64,000 bases of DNA from Paenibacillus sp. BIC5C1 (GTDB lineage: Bacteria; Bacillota; Bacilli; Paenibacillales; Paenibacillaceae), in the NCBI RefSeq assembly GCF_032399705.1, contig NZ_CP135922.1, positions 6,076,001 to 6,140,000 on the forward strand, in the 5' to 3' direction. Below the pieces are notes generated by a model, which saw nothing but the letters and a program-made list of their open reading frames with translations, was not told where the DNA came from and searched no databases. Both the position numbers and the translations under genes were made by a program. Of the stretch, positions 9,211 through 18,248 are shown piece after piece; the first letter of the stretch is position 1; each line of letters begins with the position of its first letter.

Positions 9211-10899
9211 TTACTTGCTCTCTTCACCGCTCCACAATTGAACACGGCTTTGCACCAGCTCGGTGTATTGTTTTTCCATGTCCTCTGCTCCTGCCTTGTT
9301 AAGTTCAGCAATCATACCGTCATAGATGGCATCAAATTGCTCTGGTGAACTGAGGATTGCTTCTGGGATCCGTTTACGGATAATATCCTGTGTTTTTTGG
9401 AAAATAACGTTGTAATTCGAGTCTCCTGGAGTCGGCATATTGTACGCTGCTCCCCATGGTTTAACCGGGAACTCATCTTCACTTGGGAACAGATCTTTCC
9501 ACGTTGTTGCGCCGTATGCTTTGAGTGTCTCTTTCTCTGCATCGGAATAGGCCGCTACAATCTGCTCAGGGAAATTCGTTGTGTAATAGTTATCGGTGGA
9601 ATCTTTAACGCCATCTCCATAGTGACCAGACATATTGGTATAGAGGCCAATACCTGTTTCTTTCTGGAATACGGCAGCATTATTCGTTTTTTGGTCCTGA
9701 ATATCCGCCGGAATCACACGTTTACCATCTTTCACTTCGTACTGCTTACCTTCAATACCCCAGTTCATCAGCACTTGGCCTTCCTCAGAAGCTAGGTAAT
9801 CAAAGAATTTAATTGTACGAACCGGGTCCGGATTCGATGTTGTAATCCCTACACCCCATCCAGATACAAAACCAGGGTCCTGGAAGGAATGATCCTTGAT
9901 ATCTTTAGACAGAGTTACCGGGAAGTGTGAATAGGTCGCTTCATCTTTACCCGCTGCTTTCAATGCGTTCTCCGCATCGGAATAACCCCAATCCTGGTCA
10001 ATGACACCCAGAACACGTCCACTTGCAATTTTGGATTTGTATTGATCCGTTTTCTGTACGAAGCTGTCCTGATCGAGCAGTCCTTCTGCGTACATATGGT
10101 TCAACCAACGGAAATACTCTTTCTCTTCCGGACGTTTGTAATGCAGACTTGCCTCATATGTCTCAGGATCAATATAGTACTCGCCGTCATCCGGAGCCCC
10201 TGTTGCCTGGAAGCCCGGATTCGTTACCGTAATCATGATTCTCCAGTCATCTGCGTCCAGGGTTAACGGAATCGTTGGTTGACCGTCAATCGTTGGATGT
10301 TTTTCTTTGTATGCTTTTAATACATTTTCATAATCCTGGAGTGTACGTACTTCAGGATATCCCAGCTCTTTCAATACACGCTGCTGAATCCCAAATCCGC
10401 CGCCTGCATCAAAATACTTCTGATCTACCGCATAATAGGTAGGTAGTACATAAATCCCTTGATCTTCGTTGCTATATTTCAGCCGGTCCATGTAATTACC
10501 ATACAGCTTCTTCAGATTGGGAGCATATTGCTCGATCAGATCAGTCAGATCGACCATCGCCCCAGCATCCACGAGCTTGCTTAGCTCTCCTTTGGGTGAC
10601 ACGATATCCGGATAGTCTCCGCTTGCTGCCATTAAGGATACTTTATCCTGACCACCACTTACGGCAAATTCACCGTTAAGGGTTACTCCTGTTTTCTCTG
10701 TAAGGACCTTCCCCACTTCATCCTTCATTCCATTCCAGTTCGGACTGGGATCGACGCTAAAAAAGTCAAAAGTAATCGGAGACGTATCACCGCTTGTGTC
10801 CTTAAACGACGTTTCGCCGCTGTTTCCTCCACCGCAACCTGCGAGCAAAGACATCGCAAGCACTGGAGCCAGTGCAATCTTCATTTTGTTTCTTGCCAT
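9211..10899 (-). CDS. Sugar ABC transporter solute-binding lipoprotein, paralogue 3
   Basis: A 562-residue family 1 solute-binding protein with lipobox LLAGC near residue 21. It is clearly homologous along its whole length to the next two genes but more diverged, notably in the region around residues 110-140 and near the ligand-facing segments. It follows the LplC permease gene on the same strand, so it is probably the original partner of the LplB/LplC pair. The other two would then be later duplicates. The 186-base gap before it holds two hairpins that may set its transcript level relative to the permeases. Confidence 0.92.
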   Translation of the reverse strand: MARNKMKIALAPVLAMSLLAGCGGGNSGETSFKDTSGDTSPITFDFFSVDPSPNWNGMKDEVGKVLTEKTGVTLNGEFAVSGGQDKVSLMAASGDYPDIVSPKGELSKLVDAGAMVDLTDLIEQYAPNLKKLYGNYMDRLKYSNEDQGIYVLPTYYAVDQKYFDAGGGFGIQQRVLKELGYPEVRTLQDYENVLKAYKEKHPTIDGQPTIPLTLDADDWRIMITVTNPGFQATGAPDDGEYYIDPETYEASLHYKRPEEKEYFRWLNHMYAEGLLDQDSFVQKTDQYKSKIASGRVLGVIDQDWGYSDAENALKAAGKDEATYSHFPVTLSKDIKDHSFQDPGFVSGWGVGITTSNPDPVRTIKFFDYLASEEGQVLMNWGIEGKQYEVKDGKRVIPADIQDQKTNNAAVFQKETGIGLYTNMSGHYGDGVKDSTDNYYTTNFPEQIVAAYSDAEKETLKAYGATTWKDLFPSEDEFPVKPWGAAYNMPTPGDSNYNVIFQKTQDIIRKRIPEAILSSPEQFDAIYDGMIAELNKAGAEDMEKQYTELVQSRVQLWSGEESK

Positions 10900-10966
10900 G
10901 ATGGTAATCCTCCCGTTTCATATGTCTGTCTATCCGGAACTTTTTTGTCCCTGTCTATAGCTTCAT

Positions 10967-11028
10967 GAATGCCACTCCGCAGCCCTATACGGTGAAGCGC
11001 AGGCGAAATGGCTGCGCTTCGGGCATTC
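10967..11028 (-). other. Long hairpin between permease and binding-protein genes
   Basis: GAAGCGCAG (10994-11002) pairs with CTGCGCTTC (11012-11020), enclosed by GAATGCC (10967-10973) and GGCATTC (11022-11028). No T run follows on the minus strand. It is therefore more likely an mRNA processing or stabilising element than a full terminator. Confidence 0.6.
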
Positions 11029-11047
11029 TGATGCTTCTTTTATTATA

Positions 11048-11075
11048 CAGCCGCTCTATCTATGTGGCGGCCTGT
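11048..11075 (-). other. Second hairpin between permease and binding-protein genes
   Basis: CCGC and GCGG arms around CTCTATCTATGT form a small stem just after the LplC stop codon in transcription order. Together with the larger hairpin it marks a likely mRNA segment boundary. Confidence 0.4.
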
Positions 11076-11085
11076 ACAAACTTGC

Positions 11086-11988
11086 TTAAGCTTTTACTGC
11101 ACCCAATGTCATACCACCTACAAAATACTTTTGCAGGAATGGATACACAATCAGGATTGGAACCGTAACAACGATCGTGATCGCCATCTTGATGGATTCC
11201 GGTGAAATCTGTGTCATCTGCTGAGCCATATCATTGGCATTCCGTCCGGCACCTGAGCCTTGCTGTGTACTTTGCAGTACTTTCATCAGCTCGTACTGGA
11301 GCGTGGTCAGATGCGCCTTCGAACCATTATACAGGTACGTATCGAACCAAGCATTCCACTGGCCTACAGCCAGGAACAACGCGATGGTTGCAAGAACCGG
11401 TTTACAGAGCGGCAAAATGATTTTGTAATAGATCTTAAAGTCATTCGCACCATCCAGTTTCGCAGATTCCTGCAAGGCATACGGCAAGCCGTCAATGAAG
11501 GAACGGATGATAAACACGTTAAACGCACTGATCATACCTGGTAATACGTATACCCAGAACGTACCGATCAGGTTCAGGTCACGCATCAGGATGTACACCG
11601 GGATCAGACCACCGGAGAAGTACATCGTGAGTGCAAGTGCAGTGGAAACAAACTTTCTCAACTTGAAGTCAGGACGACTCAGTGTAAATGCAATCATCGA
11701 GGAGCTGATCAAGCCGAGCAACGTACCAACAATTGTACGTAGAATGGATACCTGCAAACCTTGCAGCAATCCTTCATATTGGAAAATCGTTTTATAGTTT
11801 TGCAATGTGAATTCACGAGGCCACAAGTAAATCCCACCACGTACGGTATCTGTCGAGTTATTGAGCGAGATAGCCAGTACGTTCAGGAATGGATACAGTG
11901 TTACAATCAGCACCAGGGTCATTGCGAGGATGTTGAAAATATCGAACACTTTATCGCCCCGAGTAGCATTGAATGCTTTGTTCGCCAT
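11086..11988 (-). CDS. Sugar ABC transporter permease, LplC/YtcP type
   Basis: A 300-residue inner-membrane permease of the binding-protein-dependent family with six predicted helices. The EAA loop near residues 190-215 (ESAKLDGANDFKIYYKIILPL-like) is the contact site for the ATPase. The C-terminus ends FVGGMTLGAVKA, typical of LplC proteins. It starts 15 bases after the LplB stop. No ATPase gene occurs in the locus. As in other Paenibacillus and Bacillus systems of this type, a shared MsmX-like ATPase encoded elsewhere presumably energises it (inference). Confidence 0.92.
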   Translation of the reverse strand: MANKAFNATRGDKVFDIFNILAMTLVLIVTLYPFLNVLAISLNNSTDTVRGGIYLWPREFTLQNYKTIFQYEGLLQGLQVSILRTIVGTLLGLISSSMIAFTLSRPDFKLRKFVSTALALTMYFSGGLIPVYILMRDLNLIGTFWVYVLPGMISAFNVFIIRSFIDGLPYALQESAKLDGANDFKIYYKIILPLCKPVLATIALFLAVGQWNAWFDTYLYNGSKAHLTTLQYELMKVLQSTQQGSGAGRNANDMAQQMTQISPESIKMAITIVVTVPILIVYPFLQKYFVGGMTLGAVKA

Positions 11989-12003
11989 AATGTCGTCCCC
12001 TCC

Positions 12004-12987
12004 CTACATGATGCTTTCTTTGGTGAATTTTTTGAACAAGCCGTTCGCTGTAAACAGAAGGATGATACTGACAACGGAGTTGAATATGCCTATGGCCGTA
12101 CCGTATGAGAATCGTCCCATATTCAAACCATAATTAAGCGCGTATAGATCAAGGACTTCCGAGTAATCGGTCACCAGACTGTTGCCAAGCAAGAACTGCT
12201 TCTCGAAACCGATACTGATCAGATGCCCGATTGACATGATGAAAAGTACGGAAATTGTGGTCCGTATGCCAGGCAGCGTAATGTGCCACATCTGTCTCCA
12301 GCGGTTCGCCCCGTCTACACGAGAAGCTTCATAAAGCTCCTGGTCAATACCCGTAATGGCTGCGAGATAGATAATAGCGTTCCAGCCCGTTTCTTTCCAC
12401 ATATCTGAAGCGGTTACAATGTACCAGAACAGGTTCCCCTTCGCCATGAACTGGATCGGCTGATCAATAATGTTTAGGTTAACCAAGATATCATTGATGA
12501 TCCCTCCATCGGTGGAGAGCATCTTGGTAATAATCCCTGCCACAACAACCCAGGATACAAAGTGAGGCAGATATGATACCGTTTGCACGGCACGCTTGAA
12601 GAACATACCTCTCATCTCATTCAAGAGAATCGCAAAGAAAATCGGCACGATAAAACCGATAACCAGTCCCATCAAGCTCATCGCAAGCGTATTTCGAAGT
12701 ACCAGATAGAAGCGATCATCACTGAACAGCTCTACAAAGTGTTTAAAACCAACCCACTCTTGATCACCGAACGATCTGGCCGGTTTATAATTTTGGAAAG
12801 CCATCGTCCATCCCCATAGTGGCAGATAGTTAAATACAAAAACCCAAACTACGAATGGCAATGACATAAGATAGAGATACTTTTGCTGTTTCATGCTGTC
12901 CCAAATTCTATTCCGCCGTTTTTGTGTTGACGGATTGGGGTCACTGCTTTTTTTCGCGGAAGCGGATTTTTCTGTTAGCGTTTCCAT
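12004..12987 (-). CDS. Sugar ABC transporter permease, LplB type
   Basis: A 327-residue permease with an N-terminal cytoplasmic tail rich in Lys, Ser and Pro (residues 1-30). Six helices follow, with an EAA motif near residues 230-255 (YEASRVDGANRWRQMWHITLPG). Its start carries a GGAGGGGGAACGGAG-type ribosome binding site. It pairs with the LplC permease just downstream to form the membrane channel for the lipoprotein-bound oligosaccharide. It begins the transport part of the locus, separated by 356 bases from the upstream regulator genes. Confidence 0.92.
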   Translation of the reverse strand: METLTEKSASAKKSSDPNPSTQKRRNRIWDSMKQQKYLYLMSLPFVVWVFVFNYLPLWGWTMAFQNYKPARSFGDQEWVGFKHFVELFSDDRFYLVLRNTLAMSLMGLVIGFIVPIFFAILLNEMRGMFFKRAVQTVSYLPHFVSWVVVAGIITKMLSTDGGIINDILVNLNIIDQPIQFMAKGNLFWYIVTASDMWKETGWNAIIYLAAITGIDQELYEASRVDGANRWRQMWHITLPGIRTTISVLFIMSIGHLISIGFEKQFLLGNSLVTDYSEVLDLYALNYGLNMGRFSYGTAIGIFNSVVSIILLFTANGLFKKFTKESIM

Positions 12988-13191
12988 CTCCGTTCCCCCT
13001 CCTCTGATTTATAAAATAATCATACCTGATAGAGCGTTTTCAAAATACCAGCTGGATTTTAGAGAAAATCATATAAAAATTAGATATCCCCCTATAAAAT
13101 CCGATATTATATCTATAAAATTAGTGATAATGACGCTGTCTATTATTTATTAATGAAATTAAAAGGGAATTCAATTTAAAAATGGGAATTA

Positions 13192-13206
13192 TTGAAAACG
13201 TTTTAT
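13192..13206. promoter_or_regulatory. TGAAAACGTTTTAT operator
   Basis: This contains the AAAACGTTTT core with a TGA-side match to CcpA cre sites, upstream of the lplB-like gene. Confidence 0.55.
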
Positions 13207-13239
13207 AGAAATCGTTTACTTTAATTCATACCAAAAAGA

Positions 13240-13264
13240 AAAAGGACCTCAGAGGGTCCTTTCA
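13240..13264 (-). terminator. Intrinsic terminator after the YesN-like regulator gene
   Basis: AAAGGACC and GGGTCCTTT pair around TCAGA. Read on the minus strand the stem is followed by TTCTTTTTG. Confidence 0.8.
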
Positions 13265-13278
13265 ATAGACTATAAGTT

Positions 13279-13293
13279 CGAAAACGTTTTTCA
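13279..13293. promoter_or_regulatory. CGAAAACGTTTTTCA operator
   Basis: This has the same AAAACGTTTT core as the other sites in the locus, just past the stop codon of the regulator gene. Confidence 0.5.
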
Positions 13294-13343
13294 CCTAATC
13301 AGGAGAAATTCCAACGATAGAAGTACGCCCCTCTGAACATGGA

Positions 13344-14948
13344 CTACTCTCGTTCCGGCTCTCCTGAAGAATCTTTGGGCTGTGATCTGGCAAGCTCTCT
13401 TGCATGTTTGTAAGCAGATGGTGACTCCCCTACATACTTCTTGAATTTGCCGTGGAAGTAATCCACGTTGGCATACCCCACCCTCGCTGCAACCTGATGC
13501 ACCTTTAAGCCTTCATCGAGCAGTTCCTTTGCTTTCTCCATTCGAACCTTATCGAGAAATGCATTGAAATATTCCCCGGTATGATTTTTGAACAGTTTGC
13601 CCAGATAACTGCTATTGTAGTTAAATACCTCTGCGAGAACCTCAAGCTTGAGATTTTCGCCCGGATTACGACGGATAAATTCAATCATCTGTTTCAGTAC
13701 CGTGTCTTTGCTCCCTCCACCCATGCGTTGAATAAGCCGATTGAGGTGTTCAGCAGCCATCACTTTTAGATCCAGCAACGTTAATTGATGGTAAACCTCC
13801 GTAATGAGAACGGAATGCTCCTGCATAAGGGATTGCATATGCTGATTGGTTGCTGCAAGTTTGTTAATCGCCAATGAGAACACTTGGGAGAACGCCGTTT
13901 TAATTGTCTGTTCTGTCTGGTGATGCGGAATCAGACGCTCCTCCATCTCGGTCAGCACACGCATTACGGACTCGCTGCTCCGAATATCGAGCGCATAATA
14001 CAGCTTGTCCGCCAGCTCCGCTTCATCCAGTTCACCACTTTCTTCTTCATTGACAACAATTGACTCAGAAGAAATCTTGCTCTTTTCGTCTTCGTTCCAT
14101 AACATAATTCGTTGTTCCACGAACAGGAAACGTCCGCCCAATACACCGTTGGCCTGATTATAGGAATGTGCGATGTCTGCGGTGGAGTTTACAGGTTGAC
14201 CTGCAGCGGCATACATGTGAATATCCCATTCTTCCAGCAGCCCTTCCAACTCATCATATAAACGCTGGGCAGATTGTTCAGTTAAAACAGGCTCTTTGCA
14301 TAACAGTCCCAGTCCAGAATGGAACGAAAACACGATACCCCGATCTTTCTGGTCAAAAACTTCCGCCAGTCTGCGTTTCACCACACTACCACGCTGTAAA
14401 TCAGGTTCGGCATGCATCTCCAACAGCACGACCTGATACTGCGACCAATTCAATCCTAGAGCATTCGCTTCCATCGTTTCCGTACCTTCCAGGCTATCAA
14501 AAAGCAATGCTTCAATCTGGTGCTCCCGGTAGGCTGTATCCTCACCAGCATGGCGGGCCAGTGTCTCACGTTCCCGTGTCAGCATCACAGAGATCCGCTC
14601 CAGCTCACTGATAATCTCCTCTTCATCCACCGGCTTGAGCAGATACCCATCCACACCAAAACTAATGGCTTTCTTGGCATAATCAAAATCGGCGTATCCA
14701 CTCAGGATTAGAAAGTGCGAACCCGGATGGTGCTGCCGCACTTCCTCAATGACATCCAGTCCGGTCATGCCGGGCATGCGTATATCAATGATCGTCAGGT
14801 CCGGTTCCAGCTCTTCGAAGCGGGTAATGGCCTCACGCCCGCTCGCAGCTGTAGCAATCACCTGAAAGCCGTATTTTTCCCAATCAATGATCGTTGTCAG
14901 TCCTTCACGTATGCTCGGTTCATCATCTACTAATAACACTTTATACAT
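13344..14948 (-). CDS. YesN-type response regulator with AraC DNA-binding domain
   Basis: A 534-residue protein with an N-terminal receiver domain (VLLVDDE, phospho-acceptor Asp55 in IIDIRMPG). A long middle region follows, then a C-terminal AraC-type double helix-turn-helix (about residues 425-525, with VAARVGYANVDYFHGKFKKY). The ATG at 14948 is preceded by AGGAGGAGACC; longer frames lack a site. The start overlaps the sensor kinase gene by 8 bases, so the two are translationally coupled. It should activate the downstream transport and hydrolase genes when the sugar is sensed (inferred from synteny with other YesMN systems). Confidence 0.92.
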   Translation of the reverse strand: MYKVLLVDDEPSIREGLTTIIDWEKYGFQVIATAASGREAITRFEELEPDLTIIDIRMPGMTGLDVIEEVRQHHPGSHFLILSGYADFDYAKKAISFGVDGYLLKPVDEEEIISELERISVMLTRERETLARHAGEDTAYREHQIEALLFDSLEGTETMEANALGLNWSQYQVVLLEMHAEPDLQRGSVVKRRLAEVFDQKDRGIVFSFHSGLGLLCKEPVLTEQSAQRLYDELEGLLEEWDIHMYAAAGQPVNSTADIAHSYNQANGVLGGRFLFVEQRIMLWNEDEKSKISSESIVVNEEESGELDEAELADKLYYALDIRSSESVMRVLTEMEERLIPHHQTEQTIKTAFSQVFSLAINKLAATNQHMQSLMQEHSVLITEVYHQLTLLDLKVMAAEHLNRLIQRMGGGSKDTVLKQMIEFIRRNPGENLKLEVLAEVFNYNSSYLGKLFKNHTGEYFNAFLDKVRMEKAKELLDEGLKVHQVAARVGYANVDYFHGKFKKYVGESPSAYKHARELARSQPKDSSGEPERE

Positions 14949-16731
14949 GCTGGTCTCCTCCTGCTGGCAAGGTGAAAGAAACCTCTGTTCCTTTCCCGTA
15001 TACACTCTTAATCTGCAACCCGTATGGCTCACCATAGGTCAACGTTAAACGTTGATGTACGTTACGCATGCCAATCCGGCTCTTTTCCTGTTCTTCCGGT
15101 CCACAGATGAACTGCATCACTTCAGTCAGACGCTCCGGCGTAATGCCTGCTCCATCATCATCAACACATACCTGGACAACATCCTCCACCAAACGAATAT
15201 TTATATTCACACGGACCGTACCCTCTTTATTTTCCAAACCATGCACAATCGCATTCTCAACCAGAGGCTGAATAATCAAAGGAGGAATGTATATCTTCTC
15301 CACCTCCGGATCGATATGGATCTGGAAAGCAAGACGGTCGCCGTAACGGAATTTCTGAATTTCCAGATAAGAACGTACCATCTCTAGTTCGGCTCTGAAC
15401 GTCGTTTTGCCGCTTCCAATCTCAAGACTCTTGCGCATCAGTTTGCCTAGCAGCCTTACAATATTGGCAATCTCCGCCTCACCTTTGATATGGGCTTTCA
15501 TTCGGATCGACTCCAGTGCATTAAACAAAAAATGAGGATTGATCTGGCTGGCCATCATTTTCAGTTTAATCTCTTTCTGCGCGATTTCCAATTGATTGTT
15601 CTGTTCCGTTGCCTCTACCACTTGAGTCATCAGTTCATTAATGCTCTTCACCATGTAATTGAACTGCCTGGACAGTTGCCCGATCTCATCATTTCCGTCA
15701 ATTCGGGAAGTAACGTTAAGATCACCCAGTGCGAGCTTATTCAGGTGTTTGCTAAGGCGTAACAATCGGTTCGATGTGAGGAATGAAATGATATATACAA
15801 GCAACAGTGCAATGACCAGCACGAGCGTAATAAAGAGCATACCGATCATGCTAATGGTATTCGCATCTTTGACAATATTTTTGGTGGCAAAAACGGATAT
15901 GATCTTCAGGCTATTCATGCTCGATCCAGGACTAATCTCATCAATGATAATGTTGGACGGCTCACCCTGAAAATCAGCTTCAATTGTACCTTTGGCCTGG
16001 TTTTGCAGATCTACACCAAAATCAAGCTCGTCCAACGTCTTGCCCACAAGCTCGGTATTTTTGGCAGCAACCACATAACCCTGTTCGTCCGTAATCAACG
16101 TCTCGAACGGTTCCTGACGTAACAATCCATTCAGCTCATCCTGATTGATTACAATCATGAGTACACCCTCGGTCCGATATTCGGCAAAAGGCACTTTGCG
16201 TACCAGACTAAGCTTGTGCACAGGATTATCTCCCTTGTCAGGAATGTAGAACCAACCGATGCTCGTCGTTTGCAGCGCTTTCTGGTACCAGTAGCTCTCC
16301 TCAGTCTGTTTATCTACCGGAATGAACTCCAGATTGTTGATCAGCGTCGGATTGGTCGAGTAAAACCGAATGCCTGCAACCTCACGGTACAGACGCTTGT
16401 ATTCCTGAAAATCTTTGTATGCGAGGTACGCCGATGTCAGCTCCACAACGCTCTCGTAGCGTTTGTTCACAATTTCCTTTAATTCATTGTTGAACATCAG
16501 AATGTTGGAAATATCTGTGGGTACACGCAGTAGTGTGGCGGTCTGACTCTTGACCTTTTCCACGTTGTTGATCGTCTGTCCTATTGCATTGTCCAGCGCT
16601 TGCTTACGAAAGTATCCGGTTACAGCAAGTCCAATAATCAGTACCGGAATCATGACGACAAGTACATAGGATATGAGCAATTTATGCTTTAATTTAAGAT
16701 TGTTGGATGTTCGAATGAGCCTTCTAAACAT
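14941..16731 (-). CDS. YesM-type sensor histidine kinase
   Basis: A 596-residue membrane sensor. Helix 1 (about 17-38) is followed by an extracellular Cache-like region (about 40-290) and helix 2 (about 295-318). A HAMP domain comes next, then the His_kinase domain with SQINPHFLFNALESI (phospho-accepting His400), then HATPase_c with PLVENAIVHG and DDDGAGI. This is the family 7 kinase layout that pairs with AraC-type regulators. It is the first gene of the locus in transcription order. The signal is presumably a carbohydrate or a loaded binding protein; the sequence does not say which. Confidence 0.92.
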   Translation of the reverse strand: MFRRLIRTSNNLKLKHKLLISYVLVVMIPVLIIGLAVTGYFRKQALDNAIGQTINNVEKVKSQTATLLRVPTDISNILMFNNELKEIVNKRYESVVELTSAYLAYKDFQEYKRLYREVAGIRFYSTNPTLINNLEFIPVDKQTEESYWYQKALQTTSIGWFYIPDKGDNPVHKLSLVRKVPFAEYRTEGVLMIVINQDELNGLLRQEPFETLITDEQGYVVAAKNTELVGKTLDELDFGVDLQNQAKGTIEADFQGEPSNIIIDEISPGSSMNSLKIISVFATKNIVKDANTISMIGMLFITLVLVIALLLVYIISFLTSNRLLRLSKHLNKLALGDLNVTSRIDGNDEIGQLSRQFNYMVKSINELMTQVVEATEQNNQLEIAQKEIKLKMMASQINPHFLFNALESIRMKAHIKGEAEIANIVRLLGKLMRKSLEIGSGKTTFRAELEMVRSYLEIQKFRYGDRLAFQIHIDPEVEKIYIPPLIIQPLVENAIVHGLENKEGTVRVNINIRLVEDVVQVCVDDDGAGITPERLTEVMQFICGPEEQEKSRIGMRNVHQRLTLTYGEPYGLQIKSVYGKGTEVSFTLPAGGDQHV

Positions 16732-16817
16732 ATCTGCACCTTCCGTCGCTTATAAGCGCTTACATATAAAGGTCAGTACATATTACGCCTGCCCTTCCAA
16801 TTCATCATACCACATAA

Positions 16818-16848
16818 CAGCAAAAGCCCTGCAAGAGGGCTTCAAAAA
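16818..16848 (-). terminator. Weak terminator-like hairpin after the MFS gene
   Basis: AAGCCCT and AGGGCTT pair around GCAAG. Read on the minus strand the stem is followed by TTGCTGTT, so the T run is short. Confidence 0.45.
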
Positions 16849-16926
16849 AAGGCTGTATGCTGAATGATAAAACAAATATGAAACTTGAATAGCTATTTCT
16901 AATATATAGGAAGGAAAACAGGTGGC

Positions 16927-18105
16927 TTAGCTGCTGCGTGCTGAGCGGAAACCATGTCCTTTGGCACGCAGTGCAACAATCAGAGCCACAAGTGATAGGA
17001 ACAGGATGGCCCAAGTAAAGGACGAGGCTCCCCATTGATTCAAAAGCACACCTCCCGCCAATCCACCAATAGCAATAGCTAGATTCCACACAGTCGTATT
17101 AATCGGCATAACGATATCTACACCCTGCTCCCCGGCGGCTTGGGCAAGGGCGGTCTGCAACAGTGTAGCCGCACCGCCAAATGTCAGACCCCAGAGCGCA
17201 ACTGAACCAAAAACAACGGCAGCGTGCTCACTCCAAAGCCCCAATACCAGAGAGATCAGGGCAAATCCCGCCAGACTGATGAGAACCAGCATACGCAACC
17301 AACGATCAATAAGAATACCTGTAACCCAGATGCCCACCAATGCCATCAGGCCAAACACAAGTAACATAAGTCCAACCTTTGATTCCAGACCGACATCGGC
17401 AAGGAAAGGAGCAATATAGGTGTACAAAATATTATGAGCCAGCATCCAGGCCAGAACAACAGCCAGAATGGGAATGACGCCAGGGGTCAGCAGCACCTTT
17501 ATTGAAGAAATGCGTTGATCAGCAGACTGTCCTGGATAATCGGGTACTTTCCAGAGCACCCAGAAAATCAGTACAAACGCGAGCAGCGACATCAGCCAGA
17601 ATACCGAGCGCCAGCCCATAAAGGAACCGAGCAGTGTACCAGCAGGAACACCGAACGATAACGCAATCGGTGTACCAATCATCGCAACAGCCATTCCCCT
17701 TCCCTTGAGATGATCAGGCACCATACGTAGTGCATAACTGCCAATCAGTCCCCAGGAGACACCGGCTGCAACACCGGCAAAAAAACGAGCGACAAGTGTC
17801 AATACATAGTTTGAAGAGAGGGCTGTAATGGTGTTGAAGATCAGAAAACCGATAATCGCTAGAAGTAAAAGCGGACGGCGTCGCCAGCCCCTTGTCAGGA
17901 CGGCCACAGGTATAGCGGCAATCAGAGATCCTACTGCATAAAATGTGACGAGCTGCCCTGCACCTGCCTCAGAGACTTGAAGCCCTTCCTTGATTTGCGG
18001 CAGCAACCCCGCGGGAAGAGTTTCAGTCATAATAGCTATAAAACCAGCCATAGCCAAGGCCAGCAGCCCTAACCATGGGAAACGTTGAGAAGAATTATCG
18101 GACAT
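16927..18105 (-). CDS. MFS efflux transporter, DHA1 / AraJ-like family
   Basis: A 392-residue integral membrane protein with twelve predicted helices. Motif A-like segment TRGWRRRPLL lies between helices 2 and 3, and the first helix carries TETLPAGLLPQI, common in AraJ/YdhP/PbuE-type sugar or drug exporters of the DHA1 group. The gene is divergent from a TetR-family regulator across a 143-base region. This arrangement usually means that the regulator represses the exporter and itself. The substrate cannot be told from sequence. Confidence 0.88.
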   Translation of the reverse strand: MSDNSSQRFPWLGLLALAMAGFIAIMTETLPAGLLPQIKEGLQVSEAGAGQLVTFYAVGSLIAAIPVAVLTRGWRRRPLLLLAIIGFLIFNTITALSSNYVLTLVARFFAGVAAGVSWGLIGSYALRMVPDHLKGRGMAVAMIGTPIALSFGVPAGTLLGSFMGWRSVFWLMSLLAFVLIFWVLWKVPDYPGQSADQRISSIKVLLTPGVIPILAVVLAWMLAHNILYTYIAPFLADVGLESKVGLMLLVFGLMALVGIWVTGILIDRWLRMLVLISLAGFALISLVLGLWSEHAAVVFGSVALWGLTFGGAATLLQTALAQAAGEQGVDIVMPINTTVWNLAIAIGGLAGGVLLNQWGASSFTWAILFLSLVALIVALRAKGHGFRSARSS

Positions 18106-18149
18106 CTGTGCAGCTCCTTCTTAGATAATATATGACGAACAATCGAATT

Positions 18150-18216
18150 ATGGATCGATCATTCCTTATATTATCCACCCTCTCTCACCTTGTCAATGAC
18201 TTTTGGATCGATTAGT
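18150..18216. promoter_or_regulatory. Divergent MFS/TetR control region with repeated GGATCGAT
   Basis: GGATCGATC (18152-18160) and GGATCGATT (18205-18213) are repeated 53 bases apart between the two divergent genes. They are natural candidates for TetR operators. ATGACT (18196-18201) and TATAAT (18218-18223) with 16 bases between form a plausible plus-strand promoter overlapping the second copy. Confidence 0.5.
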
Positions 18217-18248
18217 ATATAATTAAGAAAAACGAGGGGGAATCTCTT

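Larger units (their letters stand above)
12988..13343. other. 356-base regulatory gap between yesN-like gene and lplB-like gene
   Basis: No gene is seen. The AT-rich stretch 13020-13190 presumably holds the lplB promoter. Two AAAACGTTTT palindromes (13193-13206 and 13279-13293) flank the terminator at 13240-13264. Confidence 0.7.
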
